Shown: piece by piece, positions 41,458-50,272 of the stretch
Layout of the letters: the number at the start of each line of letters is the position of its first letter
Position numbering within the stretch: position 1 is the first letter of the stretch
Source of the DNA: DATFLS01 sp964413425
Lineage (GTDB): Bacteria > Fidelibacterota > JAANXI01
Length of the DNA stretch: 64,000 nt
Direction: 5' to 3'
NCBI GenBank assembly: GCA_964413425.1
Contig: CAYPST010000004.1
Coordinates: 25,454 to 89,453, forward strand
Made by a program: the position numbers and the translations under genes
Notes under the pieces: generated by a model
Database searches by the model: none
The model's input: only the letters and a program-made list of their open reading frames with translations
What the model was told of the DNA's origin: nothing

Positions 41458-43707
41458 ATGGCGAAAAAGTTATTGATCGTCGAATCGCCATCAAAAGCCA
41501 AAACACTGCAAAAGTATCTGGGAAAGGACTTCTCCGTGAAGTCGTCAGTGGGTCATATACGGGACCTGCCCAAGAAGCAGTTAGGTATTGATATCGAAAA
41601 CAATTTCACCCCCACCTATACCACAATTCGTGGAAAGGGGAAGATCATAAAAGAGTTGAAAAGTGCGGCTGAAACATCGAAAGTGGTGTACCTCGGTACG
41701 GATCCGGACCGGGAAGGGGAAGCGATCGCGTGGCATATTTCCAAAATATTAAACGGGGAACGAAAAGCAATTTACCGGGTGCTTTTCCACGAGATTACCC
41801 AATCCGGAATCACGAACGGATTAGAGAATCCGCAGTCGATCAACGGGAACCTGGTGGATGCGCAGCAAGCACGGCGCATCCTGGACAGGCTGGTGGGGTA
41901 CCAGGTGAGTCCGTTTCTCTGGAAGACCTTATATCGCGGGTTAAGCGCCGGGCGCGTCCAGTCGGTGGCGCTCCGTATGATCGTGGAACGGGAACGCGAA
42001 ATCGAAGCCTTCGTCCCGGAAGAATATTGGTCACTGCATGCGCATTTGCAGGGAGAGTCCACGGAAGTGTTCGTGGCCGATCTGCATAAAATCAACGGAG
42101 AAGACCCGGAGATCGGGTCCGAAAAACAGGTCAATCAAATTATTGCGGATCTGCAGGATCGCGAGTTCATTGTGGATACTATCAAGAAGAAAACGGTATC
42201 CAGAAATCCCTATCCGCCCTATACGACCAGTTTCCTCCAGCAAGACGCGGCGTACAAACTGAATTTTTCACCGAAAAAGACGATGGCTCTGGCACAGCGC
42301 CTCTATGAGGGGGTTAATGTAGGCGGAGAGACTCTCGGATTAATCACCTATATGCGTACGGATTCCACCAGATTGGCAGACGAAGCGCTGCAATCCGCAC
42401 AGAAGGTGATCGGGCAATGGGCGGGCCAGAAATATCAACTCTCCAAACCGCGGCAATATACCAGCAAGAAGTCTCAGGTGCAGGATGCGCATGAGGCCAT
42501 TCGTCCCACCCAGTTTCACCTGCCTCCGGAAAAGGTGAAAGGGCAACTGCCCGGTGATTTGTTTAAGCTCTACTCCCTGATCTGGTACCGGATGATCGGT
42601 TCTCAGATGAAAGCGGCAAAATACGACAGAACGACCATTGATGTAACCGCAGGCGATGAGTATCTGTTCAGGTGCACCGGATCGATATTGAAATTTGACG
42701 GCTATTTGAAGGCGTACAGTGCAATGCCCGGGGGATACGAATACGAAAAAGACCAGACGGTGCCTGAATCTCTGGAAGAAGGTGAACAGGTGGAAGTCCG
42801 GGAACTGGAACCCAAGCAGCATTTCACCAACCCGCCTCCGCACTATAATGAGAGCAGCCTGGTAAAAGAGTTAGACAAGCAGGGAATCGGACGTCCCAGT
42901 ACCTATTCACAGATCATCACCACCCTGTATGATCGGGATTATGTCAGACGGAACGGACGCCATCTGCTTCCCACGGATCTCGGTTACACTGTGAATGATG
43001 TGCTTGTGAAATATTTTCCCAATATCTTCAATACCGAATTCACCGCCAGAATGGAAGACGAGCTGGATAAAATTGAAGAGGGCAAAGATGACTGGGTAAC
43101 CGTCGTCAAGGACTTCTATGGTCCTTTCCGGAAAGCGCTCAGCGCGGTGGAGCACCGGAGCAAAGATATCAAGGAATCCTTGCAGGAAGAGACGGAAGAG
43201 GTGTGCGAAAAGTGCGGTAGCCCAATGGTTATCAAATGGGGACGAAACGGAAAGTTCCTCGCCTGCAGTGCCTTTCCGGAATGCAAGACTACCAGACCGT
43301 TAGAGAAGCAGCCCGAACCCGAACAAACAGATGAGACCTGCGAGAAATGTGGCGCACCTTTGGTCATCAAATCCGGCAGGTACGGACGGTTTCTGGCCTG
43401 CAGTAACTATCCCGACTGCAAATTTACCAGACCGGTTCCGGTAGGCGTAAAATGCCCGGAAGATGGCGGGGAAATTGTGGAACGCCGATCCCGCAAAGGA
43501 AAGGTGTTTTATGGCTGTGAAAATTATCCCGACTGCAAGTTTGCAGTGTGGGATAAGCCCATCAATATGAAATGTCCGGAATGCGGGGCGTCGTTTCTGG
43601 TGGAGAAGCACACCAGGTCGAAGGGGGACTTTTTACGGTGCCTGACCTGTAAATCGGAATTTCCCATGGAAATGGCTCAGGATGAAGAAGTGGAAGGAGC
43701 ATCATAA
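41458..43707 (+). CDS. topA: DNA topoisomerase I
   Basis: A 749-residue type IA topoisomerase. TOPRIM holds LLIVESPSKAKTLQKYL at the start and DPDREGEAIAWH near residue 80; the catalytic Tyr lies in GLITYMRTDSTRLAD near residue 300. Four C-terminal zinc-ribbon units follow (CEKCGSPMVIKWGRNGKFL, CEKCGAPLVIKSGRYGRFL, one reading CPEDGG, and CPECGASFLV). The third unit has lost its second Cys (CPED). It relaxes negative supercoils. AAAGGAG precedes the ATG, and glyS follows with no spacing. Confidence 0.97.
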   Translation: MAKKLLIVESPSKAKTLQKYLGKDFSVKSSVGHIRDLPKKQLGIDIENNFTPTYTTIRGKGKIIKELKSAAETSKVVYLGTDPDREGEAIAWHISKILNGERKAIYRVLFHEITQSGITNGLENPQSINGNLVDAQQARRILDRLVGYQVSPFLWKTLYRGLSAGRVQSVALRMIVEREREIEAFVPEEYWSLHAHLQGESTEVFVADLHKINGEDPEIGSEKQVNQIIADLQDREFIVDTIKKKTVSRNPYPPYTTSFLQQDAAYKLNFSPKKTMALAQRLYEGVNVGGETLGLITYMRTDSTRLADEALQSAQKVIGQWAGQKYQLSKPRQYTSKKSQVQDAHEAIRPTQFHLPPEKVKGQLPGDLFKLYSLIWYRMIGSQMKAAKYDRTTIDVTAGDEYLFRCTGSILKFDGYLKAYSAMPGGYEYEKDQTVPESLEEGEQVEVRELEPKQHFTNPPPHYNESSLVKELDKQGIGRPSTYSQIITTLYDRDYVRRNGRHLLPTDLGYTVNDVLVKYFPNIFNTEFTARMEDELDKIEEGKDDWVTVVKDFYGPFRKALSAVEHRSKDIKESLQEETEEVCEKCGSPMVIKWGRNGKFLACSAFPECKTTRPLEKQPEPEQTDETCEKCGAPLVIKSGRYGRFLACSNYPDCKFTRPVPVGVKCPEDGGEIVERRSRKGKVFYGCENYPDCKFAVWDKPINMKCPECGASFLVEKHTRSKGDFLRCLTCKSEFPMEMAQDEEVEGAS

Positions 43708-45156
43708 ATGTCTGAACAACTTGAATCTCTGGAGCCGTTAGTTGCCTTAAGTAAGCGGCGCGGGATTATCTACCAGAGCAGCGAAATTTATGGCGGATTG
43801 AACAGCTGCTGGGATTATGGCCCGCTGGGAGTGGAGCTCAAACGGAATGTGAGGGAACAATGGTGGCAGGATATTGTCACCACCCGGGAAGATGTGGTTG
43901 GCCTGGATGCCAGCATTCTGATGCACTCCAGAGTCTGGGAAGCCTCCGGACATGTTTCCGGGTTTAATGATCCGCTTATCGATAATAAGGAGAGCAAGGC
44001 CCGGTACCGTGCCGACCATTTGATCGAACAGCATATCAAAAATTTACGGGATAATGACAGGAATGCGGATGCTGATCGCGTGGCCGCAGAGTTAGAAAAG
44101 GCGATTAATAATCCGGATGCCCTGTATGAAATCATCGTCAATGAACAGATTAAAGACCCGGTGAGTGGTTCCACGGACTGGACGCCGGTGCGGCAGTTTA
44201 ACTTAATGTTTAAAACCCATTTCGGGCCCACGGAAGATTCCTCGAACCTGGTCTATCTCCGGCCGGAAACTGCACAGGGGATCTTCGTGAATTTTGATAA
44301 CGTCACCTCCACTACCCGCATCAAACTTCCCTTCGGAATCGCGCAGATCGGGAAGGCCTTCCGGAACGAGGTGACCACCGGCAATTTCATCTTCCGGTCC
44401 CGGGAGTTCGAACAGATGGAACTGGAGTATTTCGTGTATCCGGACAATGTGGAAGCACAGTTTGAAGAGTGGGTACAGGCCCGGTTTGACTGGTACGTCA
44501 GCCTGGGCATCGATGAGAAGAAACTCCGTCTCCGTCCGCATTCCGAAGATGAGCTGGCGCATTACGCCAATTCCTGCAGCGACGTGGAATATCTGTTTCC
44601 GTTCGGGTGGTCCGAACTGGAAGGCATTGCCGACCGCGGCACCTTCGATCTGGACCAACATATTGAGTACAGCGGAAAGAACCTCTCTTACTTCGATCAG
44701 CCGAAGAATGAACGCGTTGTCCCCGCGGTGGTGGAATCTTCCGCAGGCGTGGATCGAACCGTACTCACCCTGCTAACAGATGCCTACTGGGAGGACGAGG
44801 AAAATAACCGCACGGTCTTGCGGCTCTCTCCGAAAATCGCTCCCATCAAAGTCGCCATCTTCCCGTTATTCAATAAACAGGGTATGCCGGAATTCGCCAG
44901 AGGGATTTACGAGGACCTGCACACCCGTTTTGCCACGTTCTATGATGACGGGGGTTCCATCGGTAAACGGTACCGGCGGCAGGACGAGGCCGGGACGCCC
45001 TATTGTATTACCGTCGATCACGACTCGGTGGAGGACGGGACAGTCACTGTCCGGGATCGGGACTCCCTCGAACAGATCCGCGTGCCCGCGGAGAATCTCG
45101 TTGAGGTGCTCGAGAAACGACTCCAAACCCGGGAAGTGAAACTGGAGCTGGAATAA
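43708..45156 (+). CDS. glyS: Glycyl-tRNA synthetase (dimeric alpha2 type)
   Basis: A 482-residue class II synthetase: KRRGIIYQSSEIYGGLNSCWDYG at the start, FNLMFKTHFGPTE, YLRPETAQGIFVNF (motif 2 region) and FRNEVTTGNFIFRSREFEQMELEYF, plus PSSAGVDRT-like ESSAGVDRTVLTLL (motif 3). A C-terminal anticodon domain ends the protein. It is the single-chain type, not the alpha/beta tetramer. It starts directly after the topA stop (TAA ATG), so translation is coupled. Confidence 0.96.
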   Translation: MSEQLESLEPLVALSKRRGIIYQSSEIYGGLNSCWDYGPLGVELKRNVREQWWQDIVTTREDVVGLDASILMHSRVWEASGHVSGFNDPLIDNKESKARYRADHLIEQHIKNLRDNDRNADADRVAAELEKAINNPDALYEIIVNEQIKDPVSGSTDWTPVRQFNLMFKTHFGPTEDSSNLVYLRPETAQGIFVNFDNVTSTTRIKLPFGIAQIGKAFRNEVTTGNFIFRSREFEQMELEYFVYPDNVEAQFEEWVQARFDWYVSLGIDEKKLRLRPHSEDELAHYANSCSDVEYLFPFGWSELEGIADRGTFDLDQHIEYSGKNLSYFDQPKNERVVPAVVESSAGVDRTVLTLLTDAYWEDEENNRTVLRLSPKIAPIKVAIFPLFNKQGMPEFARGIYEDLHTRFATFYDDGGSIGKRYRRQDEAGTPYCITVDHDSVEDGTVTVRDRDSLEQIRVPAENLVEVLEKRLQTREVKLELE

Positions 45157-45295
45157 GTAATTATGAAAGCATTTTAGAAATCAGGGCATTCCTACAGATT
45201 CAATCCCACATAATTAAGCGGGGTTCGCAGAGGCGATTTCACGGATGCAAGTCTGCCTTCCGCTTCCGAAATAAGAGATCCTGGTCATTTCATAT

Positions 45296-45652
45296 CACAT
45301 TCTATCCATGTAAGATGCGTTACTGCTGATGCAAGATTGCATTGTGTGATTGCAAGATCACATTGCACTGATGTAAGATTGCATTGTGTGATTGTAAGAT
45401 CACATTGCACTGATGTAAGATTGCATTGTGTGATTGCAAGATCACATTNNNNNNNNNNNNNNNNNNNNNNNNNNNNNNNNNNNNNNNNNNNNNNNNNNNN
45501 NNNNNNNNNNNNNNNNNNNNNNNNNNNNNNNNNNNNNNNNNNNNNNNNGCATTGTGTGATTGCAAGATCACATTTCTTTAATGCAAGATTGCATTGTGTG
45601 ATCGTGAGATCAAATTCTGGCGATGGAAGATGCCATTCTGTCAGTATAACAC
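45296..45652. repeat. Tandem repeat with 21-bp period (alternating 42-bp unit)
   Basis: Consecutive 21-mers follow a pattern near xxCATTGxxxTGATGxAAGAT. Two versions alternate in the centre: TGCATTGTGTGATTGCAAGAT-like (45338, 45380, 45422, 45590) and CACATTGCACTGATGTAAGAT-like (45359, 45401). The outer units are increasingly diverged. The gap interrupts the array, so the real copy number is unknown. Consensus palindromic character is weak and there are no spacers, so it is not CRISPR. Confidence 0.9.
45449..45548. other. Assembly gap (100 N)
   Basis: Exactly 100 N inside the tandem repeat; probably a placeholder of unknown true length. Confidence 1.
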
Positions 45653-45687
45653 CCGCTGTTGCCGTTGCCGGATAGGGTTCTGGCAAT

Positions 45688-45984
45688 TCATTGTCCCGCT
45701 GCCGGACCGGGTTCTGAGAGCAGTTTTTCCAGAATACCGGTTTCTTCCAATCTGGTGAGCTCTTCGTATCCGCCAACCGGGGTTCCATGGATGAGGATCT
45801 GTGGCACGGTCCGCCGCCCGGTCAGATGATAGAGTTCTTCCCGAAAATTATCCTCCCCGGTGAGATCCACGGTTTCGAAGGGTATCTCTTTTTCCTCGAA
45901 TAGCCGTTTTGCTGCTGTACAAAACGGACAGAAGCGAGTTGTGTACATGACGACAGGTTTAGCATTGGATTGAAATGTATTCAT
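45688..45984 (-). CDS. Glutaredoxin
   Basis: A 98-residue thioredoxin-fold protein with the active site C19-P-F-C22 (TTRFCPFCTAAKRLF), RRTVPQILIHG as the cis-Pro glutathione loop (TVP) and GGYEEL. It reduces disulfides or glutathione mixed disulfides in the cytoplasm. CPFC rather than the common CPYC is a small variation. The Pro-rich tail (EPGPAAGQ) is short. It lies 113 bases downstream of rlmN on the same strand. Confidence 0.93.
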   Translation of the reverse strand: MNTFQSNAKPVVMYTTRFCPFCTAAKRLFEEKEIPFETVDLTGEDNFREELYHLTGRRTVPQILIHGTPVGGYEELTRLEETGILEKLLSEPGPAAGQ

Positions 45985-46097
45985 CAGAGTGCAATCTCCG
46001 TTCTTCTGCTGCTGATTCCACGTTTCTGTTTCGGAAATAAGATCGAAAACCAGGGTAAGGAAGACTGTACCGGGAATTACAATTGAGACTAAACACG

Positions 46098-47165
46098 CTA
46101 GGCCGTGTGTCCGGTGTGCATTTCAGCTTCGGTGCGTAATTGTCCACAGGCAGCATTAATCTCCTGGCCTCTGCTCCACCGGACGGTGACCGGAAACGGC
46201 GCAGGATGCAGTGCCTGCAGGAAGGCTTCTATCTGCTGGTCGGAAGGGCACCGATAGATACTGCCTATCTCGTTGAACGGAATGACATTGAGTTTGCACC
46301 GGATATGCTTCAGCATATGTTTCAATCGTTCGGCATCTTCCTGTGAGTCAGAGCACCCTTCGATAAGGACGTACTCGAACGTCACACGATTTCCCGTCTC
46401 CGTGGCGTACTGTTTGGCGGCCTCCAGCAGGCTCGTCAGCGGCCAGCGCTGATTCAGGGGCATTAACTTATCGCGAATATCATCCCGGGTGGCATTCAGT
46501 GAAATGGCCAATTTATAGGGCCTGCGCTCCCGGGTGTATTGGGAGATTTTCGGAAGCACCCCGGCCGTGGAAATGGTAATCCGTTTCCGGCTGATATGGG
46601 GGCCCATCGGGTGGTTGAAAATGTCAGCCGTCCGCAGCACTTCATCATAATTATGAAAGGGCTCTCCCATGCCCATAAAAACGATATTGGTGATGTCGCG
46701 CTTCGATAATTGTTGCACCAGACGAAACTGTTCGAAGATTTCACCGGCATCCAGGTGACGATGAAAGCCCATTTTTCCGGTGGCGCAGAAATCGCAATCC
46801 AGGGCACAACCAACCTGGCTGGAGAGGCAAATGGTGACCCGATCGTGTTCCGGAATATAGACCGATTCCACCTTTTTGCCATCTTCCAGCTGAATCAGAT
46901 ACTTGGTGGTGTTCTCGCCGGGCTGTTCCGTTTTTTTCAGCACCCACCCTCGCTCAAGGCGCTGCTGAGAACCTAACCGGTTCCGAAGATCCTTGGAAAG
47001 GGTGGTGATCTCATCAAACGATCGGGCGTACTTCTGATAAATCCACCGGAATAGCTGTTCTCCGCGATAGGCAGGCTGTCCCATCTTCTCAAAGAAGGAG
47101 CATAACTCCTCGAGGTTCTGACCTTTGATCGGTCTTTTCTTTGTGTTGCGCATATTATGTAACAA
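46098..47165 (-). CDS. rlmN: Dual-specificity RNA methyltransferase RlmN (23S A2503 / tRNA A37)
   Basis: A 355-residue radical SAM enzyme. CALDCDFCATGKMGF (near residue 116) is the CxxxCxxC cluster motif; the N-terminal domain has QPAYRGEQLFRWIYQ; the C-terminal part ends in TVRWSRGQEINAACGQL, with the conserved second active cysteine (C). It puts a methyl on C2 of adenine. FMGMGEPFHNY is the family GEP motif. The start ATG could be four codons later. Confidence 0.96.
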   Translation of the reverse strand: MLHNMRNTKKRPIKGQNLEELCSFFEKMGQPAYRGEQLFRWIYQKYARSFDEITTLSKDLRNRLGSQQRLERGWVLKKTEQPGENTTKYLIQLEDGKKVESVYIPEHDRVTICLSSQVGCALDCDFCATGKMGFHRHLDAGEIFEQFRLVQQLSKRDITNIVFMGMGEPFHNYDEVLRTADIFNHPMGPHISRKRITISTAGVLPKISQYTRERRPYKLAISLNATRDDIRDKLMPLNQRWPLTSLLEAAKQYATETGNRVTFEYVLIEGCSDSQEDAERLKHMLKHIRCKLNVIPFNEIGSIYRCPSDQQIEAFLQALHPAPFPVTVRWSRGQEINAACGQLRTEAEMHTGHTA

Positions 47166-47296
47166 TATCGAATCCTGATGTTCTTTACAAGGCGTTTCAC
47201 TAAGTTATTATTATTGAACTTTATATGAAGAGTGTGAAACATTGTTCACTGAATGTACGTTGATTTACCTAGATTGCTTCAGTATTATTTGGAATC

Positions 47297-48319
47297 ATGA
47301 TAATGCGCAGAGGGGATACATCATTGGAAAACATACAGCCGGATGAGTCGCTGGTAGAAGATCTGCACACCACCTATCAGCATATTACGGAAGAAGTGGG
47401 AAAAGTGATTATCGGCCAGCATCAGATATTGGAACAGCTCATTATCGCGCTGTTTTCCCGGGGCCACTGTGTACTGGTGGGTGTACCCGGTCTGGCGAAA
47501 ACCTTGCTAATTCAAACCCTGTCGAGAGTGCTTGATCTCAAGTTCAGCCGTATTCAATTTACCCCGGATCTCATGCCGTCTGATATCACGGGGACGGAAA
47601 TCATCGAGGAAGATCAGAGTACGGGGAAGCGGCTGTTTAGGTTTTTCCGGGGGCCGGTCTTTGCGAATATTGTGCTGGCGGATGAAATCAACAGGACGCC
47701 TCCCAAAACTCAGGCGGCGCTTCTGGAGGCGATGCAGGAGCATCGAGTCACGGCTGCCGGCACCACCTATGCCCTGGACGAACCGTTTTTTGTGTTAGCC
47801 ACGCAGAATCCCATTGAGCAGGAAGGGACCTATCCGCTTCCCGAAGCCCAGTTGGACCGGTTCATGTTTAATCTGTTGGTGGACTATCCGTCTCAGACCG
47901 AAGAAAACGAGATCGTAAAATCGACCACCGGTTCCTATGAGGCCGATCTGGAAACAGTGGCCACCGTCGATGATATCCTGAACTACCAGGAACTGATTCG
48001 CCGGGTACCGGTGGCTTCCCCGGTGGTGGAATTTGCGGTGAATTTAGCGCGGGCTACCCGGCCGAACACCAACGGTTCCCTGGATTTCGTGAACAACTGG
48101 CTGGAATGGGGCGCCGGTCCCAGAGCATCCCAGTACTTAATATTGGGGGCAAAGGCAAAAGCCATCATTGAAGGACGGCCGACTCCCTCTGTCGAAGACG
48201 TGAAAGCGCTGACAAAACCGGTTTTACGCCACCGGATTATTACCACCTTCACTGCCGAGGCCGATGGTATCAATCCCGATGAAATTATTGAAAAACTTGT
48301 CGAGGCAATCCCGGAATAA
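47297..48319 (+). CDS. MoxR-family AAA+ ATPase
   Basis: A 340-residue AAA+ protein: Walker A GVPGLAKT (62-69), FSRIQFTPDLMPSDITGTE, Walker B IVLADEIN, sensor 1 LATQNPIEQEGTYPLPEAQLDRF. MoxR ATPases act as chaperones for the VWA proteins encoded next to them. A TTG at 47324 has a better ribosome binding site (AGAGGGG seven bases upstream) than the ATG used here, so the true protein may start nine residues later. The DUF58 gene follows, sharing one base (TAATG). Confidence 0.92.
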   Translation: MIMRRGDTSLENIQPDESLVEDLHTTYQHITEEVGKVIIGQHQILEQLIIALFSRGHCVLVGVPGLAKTLLIQTLSRVLDLKFSRIQFTPDLMPSDITGTEIIEEDQSTGKRLFRFFRGPVFANIVLADEINRTPPKTQAALLEAMQEHRVTAAGTTYALDEPFFVLATQNPIEQEGTYPLPEAQLDRFMFNLLVDYPSQTEENEIVKSTTGSYEADLETVATVDDILNYQELIRRVPVASPVVEFAVNLARATRPNTNGSLDFVNNWLEWGAGPRASQYLILGAKAKAIIEGRPTPSVEDVKALTKPVLRHRIITTFTAEADGINPDEIIEKLVEAIPE

Positions 48320-49221
48320 TGGCTGCGCCCGAGACAAAACGGCACTTTCTGCAACCTGAAACCGTCTCCCGTATCGAGAATCTCAATCTCATTGCCCGGT
48401 TGGTGGTGGAGGGATTCATCATTGGCCTGCATAAAAGCCCCTACCATGGATTTTCTGTGGAATTTGCCGAGCATCGTCAGTATATGCCCGGAGATGAAAT
48501 CAGGCACATCGACTGGAAGCTCTACGGGAAAACTGATCGGTATTATGTCAAACAATTTGAGGAAGAAACCAATCTCAAAGCCCATATAATCCTGGATGCC
48601 AGTCGTTCCATGGGATTCGGGAGTGACGGACTGACCAAACTCCAGTATGGGTCGTACCTGGGAGCCGCCCTCACCTATATGATGTTGAAACAGCAGGATG
48701 CGGTGGGTTTAACAATCTTTGACAAAGGGATCCGGTTCATCGTGCCGCCCAGCTCCCGGCCCAGCTATTTGAACGTCATCCTCGGGCAGATGGATCAGGT
48801 GGAAGCCGGCCGGGAAACAGATGTCGCAACCACGCTGCATGATCTGGCCGACCGGATAAAGAAGCGCGGTTTAATCATTTTGATCTCGGATCTCATGGAT
48901 GATCCCGAACGTGTGATTACCGGGTTGAAACACTTTCGGCATAAGAAACACGAAGTGCTGGTGTTTCACATCATGGATCCCCAGGAAGTTCATTTTACGT
49001 ACAATCGGCAAATGAAATTTACCGATATGGAGAGCAGAGAAAACCTCACCACCGAGCCGCGGCTTATCCAGAATGCCTACCGGAAAGAAATTCAAAAATT
49101 CATTCGGCATTATCGACAGGAATGCCTCTCGAATTATATTGATTATATTCACCTGACTACGGATGAAGCGTTTGATCTTGCGCTGACGGAGTACCTGAAC
49201 AAACGCCAGCGCCTGGGGTAA
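48319..49221 (+). CDS. DUF58 domain protein (VWA-like)
   Basis: A 300-residue protein; FSVEFAEHRQYMPGDEIRHIDWKLYGKTDRYYVKQFEEETN is spread across residues 40-80, the DUF58 signature, followed by ILDASRSMGFGSDGLTKLQYG, an altered VWA metal site (DxSxS becomes DASRS). It works with the MoxR ATPase, its neighbour. The usual next genes of such clusters (membrane VWA proteins, TPR protein) are absent; an AT-rich restriction-modification island begins right after. Confidence 0.92.
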   Translation: MAAPETKRHFLQPETVSRIENLNLIARLVVEGFIIGLHKSPYHGFSVEFAEHRQYMPGDEIRHIDWKLYGKTDRYYVKQFEEETNLKAHIILDASRSMGFGSDGLTKLQYGSYLGAALTYMMLKQQDAVGLTIFDKGIRFIVPPSSRPSYLNVILGQMDQVEAGRETDVATTLHDLADRIKKRGLIILISDLMDDPERVITGLKHFRHKKHEVLVFHIMDPQEVHFTYNRQMKFTDMESRENLTTEPRLIQNAYRKEIQKFIRHYRQECLSNYIDYIHLTTDEAFDLALTEYLNKRQRLG

Positions 49222-49263
49222 CATTTCTCCTCGAAAGCACGCTGTCTGTATCCACAGAACTGT

Positions 49264-49277
49264 GGTTAGCAGGCTTT
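49264..49277 (+). repeat. Left 14-bp inverted repeat bounding the restriction-modification island
   Basis: GGTTAGCAGGCTTT here is the exact reverse complement of 51645-51658. It follows a small hairpin CCACAG-AA-CTGTGG. The two copies enclose the complete restriction-modification pair and nothing else. Confidence 0.75.
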
Positions 49278-49311
49278 TTTTGCTGGTGAACCTATAGACT
49301 ATATATACATT

Positions 49312-49343
49312 CCCTCAAGACAAGGGATAAAGTAATTTGAGGG
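49312..49343 (+). promoter_or_regulatory. Inverted repeat covering the ribosome binding site of the restriction gene
   Basis: CCCTCAA (49312-49318) and TTGAGGG (49337-49343) form a 7-bp inverted repeat. The right arm holds the GAGGG ribosome binding site four bases from the ATG at 49348. It could be an operator or an mRNA hairpin; which is not known. TTGCTG and TATATA a little upstream could be the promoter. Confidence 0.45.
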
Positions 49344-49630
49344 AAATATGGTAGAGCGAACACTTGATATTGAAAATCCGGAACAGTTTAATCCATGGGT
49401 ATATAGAAGTATCGAATTATTTCATCAAACGAATTATTTGGATCAGGTAGCAGAAGTGTATCCATTGGAGATTGCAACACCGGAACGGTTGGAGAGCACG
49501 CTTCGTCGACAAATTATTATGGCACATCAGTCCCAGAATACCACCAGATTACTTCAACTGTTAAAATCAGTGGATAAGTTTCCCTATGAAGATCCCATTT
49601 GGTATATGATCAAAAATATTGATGGCTGTT

Positions 49631-49635
49631 TAGAA
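49631..49635 (+). repeat. Target-site duplication TAGAA, left copy
   Basis: TAGAA is repeated at 49713-49717, on the other side of the inserted palindrome; the frame is restored only when one copy is removed together with the element. Confidence 0.75.
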
Positions 49636-49712
49636 CCCAAATTCCCTAAGTACAGCGATACTTCGCTGTCCCAGAGGGACCCCATTGGGGCACTCGTATC
49701 GCTCAACTTAGG
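49636..49712 (+). mobile_element. 77-bp palindromic mobile repeat inside the restriction endonuclease gene
   Basis: The element contains near-perfect inverted arms, CCTAAGTACAGCGATAC (49645-49661) and GTATCGCTCAACTTAGG (49696-49712), matching at 15 of 17 positions, around a core GTCCCAGAGGGACCCC..TTGGGG. The core resembles that of the TGTTTAGAAAAC repeats (GTCCCACAAGGGATCCC..TTGGGG). It is flanked by TAGAA direct repeats. Too short to encode a protein, so it must use a transposase from elsewhere. Confidence 0.8.
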
Positions 49713-49717
49713 TAGAA
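49713..49717 (+). repeat. Target-site duplication TAGAA, right copy
   Basis: Second copy of TAGAA, abutting the palindromic element. Confidence 0.75.
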
Positions 49718-49762
49718 AATAATCCTGAACAACTGGAGAGAATTGCACAAAGTCTTTACTCC

Positions 49763-50272
49763 ATGACCGCGGAAGAAACTGTCGTGCGGTTGGAATCTGC
49801 ACCAAAAATGAATACCCAGATGGGTCCGATGTTTAGTAGTTGGGTCCAACAAAAATTTCATTTATTAGGAATAGAAGATTTTCGGGATGCTACGGAAGGA
49901 GTATATGTGTTAGACTCCCCGGAAGAGGCTGGTAGAACTTTTCTGATTGATGAATTAAATCAGCGTGTACAAAAACGACCTGATTTGGTGGCGAAGATCG
50001 ATTCTCAATATGTTATTGGGGAAGCAAAATGGATAGGACAACCGGGTGGCAACCAATATAAGCAGGTCCAAGAGGTGTTGGAATTTTGCAGAAACCAAAG
50101 AGGGAATGTCCGTCGAGTTGGAATCGTTGATGGATTTCCCTGGGCTCAATTTCGTACGACAGGGAATATCATTCAGAGTAAGGAGGCGGTCTCAATTCAA
50201 GAGTCGGAATATGACATCATTAGTGCATTACTCCTGGAGGAATATTTCGATACCATCACTGAAGCGACTTAA
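49763..50272 (+). pseudogene. Restriction endonuclease, C-terminal fragment with PD-(D/E)xK core
   Basis: A 169-residue open frame from an internal ATG; native coding in this frame resumes at 49718. It holds KRPDLVAKIDSQYVIGEAKW, a PD...ExK nuclease site (Pro-Asp, then Glu-Ala-Lys), followed by a helix QYKQVQEVLEFCRN and strand RVGIVDGFPWAQF. Together with the adjacent convergent methyltransferase this marks a type II restriction enzyme; its recognition site is unknown. The last 17 bases overlap the methyltransferase 3' end. Expressed alone it might fold but would lack its first third. Confidence 0.72.

Larger units (their letters stand above)
45157..45687. other. Intergenic region with 21-bp tandem repeats and an assembly gap
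   Basis: 531 bases between the convergent glyS and glutaredoxin genes. It consists mainly of the tandem repeat at 45296-45652 with the 100-N gap inside. No gene is credited; stop-free frames arise because the repeat period is a multiple of three. Confidence 0.7.
49348..49722 (+). pseudogene. Restriction endonuclease, N-terminal fragment (interrupted by a 77-bp repeat)
   Basis: This frame encodes about 96 genuine residues (MVERTLDIENPEQFN ... IDGCLE), then runs into the inserted repeat and stops after a further 28. When the repeat and one copy of the TAGAA duplication are removed (82 bases), the frame joins perfectly to the downstream part as GCLE-NNPEQLERIAQ. The reconstructed protein would be 280 residues. 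The N-part has no motif I recognise. It is AT-richer than the neighbourhood. A functional enzyme is unlikely unless the two parts still assemble. Confidence 0.75.

Noticed and set aside
45296..45652. Possible CRISPR array
   Set aside because: Repeats are directly tandem with no unique spacers of constant length, and no cas genes are seen.
45285..45788. A 167-residue frame with Cys-containing heptad repeats (CNLTSVQ, CDLAITQ)
   Set aside because: It is produced by the 21-bp tandem repeat and begins out of frame inside the glutaredoxin gene; the opposite strand is equally open.
49264..49285. Reading the GGTTAGCAGGCTTTTTTT sequence only as a terminator of DUF58
   Set aside because: The hairpin CCACAG-AA-CTGTGG is nine bases away from the T-run, and the exact inverted copy at the far end of the island is better explained as a boundary repeat; a terminator role is not excluded.
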